Positions 5,394 through 6,733 of a DNA stretch of 6,733 nucleotides are shown here, piece after piece; position 1 is the stretch's first letter, and each line of letters begins with the position of its first letter. A model generated the notes under the pieces. The model was not told where the DNA came from and ran no database searches. It saw only the letters and a list, made by a program, of their open reading frames with translations. Origin of the DNA: Gammaproteobacteria bacterium (GTDB lineage Bacteria; Pseudomonadota; Gammaproteobacteria; Eutrophobiales; Eutrophobiaceae); the NCBI GenBank assembly GCA_016844485.1, contig JAENIZ010000081.1:1-6733 (forward strand), read 5' to 3'. A program made the position numbers and the translations under genes.

Positions 5394-6733
5394 ATGACCC
5401 GGTTTATTTTTATTACAGGCGGCGTTGTTTCATCACTCGGCAAGGGTATCGCAGCGGCTTCACTTGCCGCCATACTTGAGGCCCGCGGCCTGAAAGTCAC
5501 CCTGTTAAAACTGGATCCTTATATCAACGTTGACCCCGGGACCATGAGCCCGTTTCAACATGGCGAAGTCTATGTTACTGACGATGGTGCAGAGACTGAT
5601 CTGGATCTTGGCCATTATGAACGATTTGTCAGGACGACCATGGGCAAGAGTAATAACTATACCGCAGGCCGCATCTATCTGAATGTGATCCAGAAAGAGC
5701 GGCGCGGCGATTATCTTGGCGGAACGGTACAGGTCATTCCGCATATTACGGATGAGATCAAGCGTTGTATTATGGAAGGGGCCGGAGACGCGGAGATCGT
5801 ATTGGTGGAGATTGGCGGCACCGTCGGCGATATTGAATCACAACCGTTTCTGGAGGCCATCCGCCAGATGCGCATAGAACTCGGCAGCGAGCGCACATTG
5901 TTTATACATCTGACCCTGGTGCCTTTTATCGCGGCAGTCGGGGAGATAAAGACCAAACCTACACAGCATTCTGTCAAGGAATTGCGTTCAATCGGTATAC
6001 AACCGGACATTTTGATGTGCCGGACGGAGTCACCGTTACCGGAGAATGAACGTAAAAAGATGGCCCTGTTTACCAATGTCGAGGAGTCTGCCATTATTTC
6101 GGCGGTTGATGTCGATAATCTCTACAAGATCCCGCGTTTGCTGCATGCACAAGGTCTGGATGACATCGTCGCGAGAAAATTCAACCTGGATATTCCGCCG
6201 GCTGATTTGCATGAATGGGATATGGTTGTCAATGCGATAGAAAATCCGCAAAGGGAAGTCAATATAGCCATGGTTGGCAAATATATTGAACTGGCGGATT
6301 CCTATAAATCTCTGACCGAGGCCCTGAAACATGCGGGAATACATACGCGGACACGCGTCAATATTACCTATATCGATTCAGAGAATATTGAAAAGTCCGG
6401 TACTCAATGTCTTGAGCATATGAACGCCATCCTCGTGCCCGGTGGATTCGGCAACAGGGGCATCGAGGGAAAAATTGCCGCCACGCAGTATGCCCGTGAA
6501 CATGCAGTGCCTTATCTTGGTATTTGCCTCGGCATGCAGGTGGCGGTGATTGAGTTTGCAAGGAACAAGAAAAAGCTTAAAGGGGCCAACAGTACTGAAT
6601 TCGATAAAAATACCAGACACCCCGTCATTGCACTGATTACAGAGTGGCAGGACGCCAATGGCAGGCTCGAACGGCGTGACGAGCAATCGGATCTGGGTGG
6701 CACCATGCGCCTGGGTGGACAGCAATGCCGTTT
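5394..6733 (+). CDS. pyrG: CTP synthase, 3'-truncated by the window edge
   Basis: This cytoplasmic enzyme aminates UTP to CTP using glutamine and ATP, the last step of de novo CTP synthesis. The first 446 residues are present, of about 545 in the family. The N-terminal synthase domain has the phosphate-binding loop SSLGKG (13-18), DPYINVDPGTMSP (41-53), metal-site Asp in ETDLDLGHYERF (67-78, D71) and Glu in LVEIGGTVGDIES (137-149, E139), and KTKPTQHSVKEL (187-198). The class-I glutaminase domain starts near 290, with oxyanion-loop PGGFG (349-353) and nucleophile C378 in LGICLGMQ (375-382). The distal His and Glu of the triad lie beyond the window. The frame is open throughout without disruption. 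The start is set by alignment with E. coli PyrG: a stop at 5349-5351 leaves no other usual start in between, although no clear Shine-Dalgarno precedes it. In many proteobacteria kdsA and eno follow pyrG, but that cannot be seen here. Confidence 0.98.
   Translation, partial: MTRFIFITGGVVSSLGKGIAAASLAAILEARGLKVTLLKLDPYINVDPGTMSPFQHGEVYVTDDGAETDLDLGHYERFVRTTMGKSNNYTAGRIYLNVIQKERRGDYLGGTVQVIPHITDEIKRCIMEGAGDAEIVLVEIGGTVGDIESQPFLEAIRQMRIELGSERTLFIHLTLVPFIAAVGEIKTKPTQHSVKELRSIGIQPDILMCRTESPLPENERKKMALFTNVEESAIISAVDVDNLYKIPRLLHAQGLDDIVARKFNLDIPPADLHEWDMVVNAIENPQREVNIAMVGKYIELADSYKSLTEALKHAGIHTRTRVNITYIDSENIEKSGTQCLEHMNAILVPGGFGNRGIEGKIAATQYAREHAVPYLGICLGMQVAVIEFARNKKKLKGANSTEFDKNTRHPVIALITEWQDANGRLERRDEQSDLGGTMRLGGQQCR

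Noticed and set aside
5505..6725. Minus-strand open frames opposite pyrG
   Set aside because: They overlap a strongly conserved CTP synthase frame and show no recognisable domains or ribosome binding sites.

Overview
The window looks like a stretch of ordinary chromosome from a gammaproteobacterium. The main evidence is the right-hand CTP synthase, which is very close to the enterobacterial protein from memory, followed by an E. coli-like TAG glycosylase. Intergenic regions are AT-rich. A stand-alone formate-tetrahydrofolate ligase and a stand-alone molbindin would suit a metabolically versatile, perhaps sulfur-oxidising or facultatively anaerobic, lineage. That last point is inference, and I cannot name a genus. 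No rRNA, tRNA, CRISPR array, phage gene or transposase gene is visible.

Layout from left to right: a plausible sigma70-type promoter (105-134) is followed by three tightly spaced plus-strand genes that probably form one transcript. These are a secreted protein of unknown family (209-1165), DNA-3-methyladenine glycosylase I (tag, 1197-1775) and a 69-residue molbindin/TOBE protein (1803-2012). Next comes a gene-free block, about 145 bp long and almost entirely made of hairpins (2019-2163), which looks like a small non-autonomous repeat element. A strong bidirectional terminator (2176-2203) then separates this operon from the convergent fhs gene.

Formate-tetrahydrofolate ligase (2224-3996, minus) has its own Shine-Dalgarno and a possible promoter and operator in the AT-rich 316-bp gap at 3997-4312. 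An EamA/DMT-family transporter (4313-5188, minus) follows and starts with TTG. It is divergent from pyrG (5394 onward, plus), which runs off the right edge after 446 codons. The 205-bp divergent gap holds a perfect 6-bp inverted repeat and two hairpins in the presumed pyrG leader.

Functionally the genes are mixed: nucleotide synthesis, one-carbon metabolism, base-excision repair, molybdate handling and export. They do not form an obvious single pathway. I see no convincing multi-gene novel system. The items most worth a second look are the hairpin array at 2019-2163 and the orphan secreted protein linked to tag and mop.
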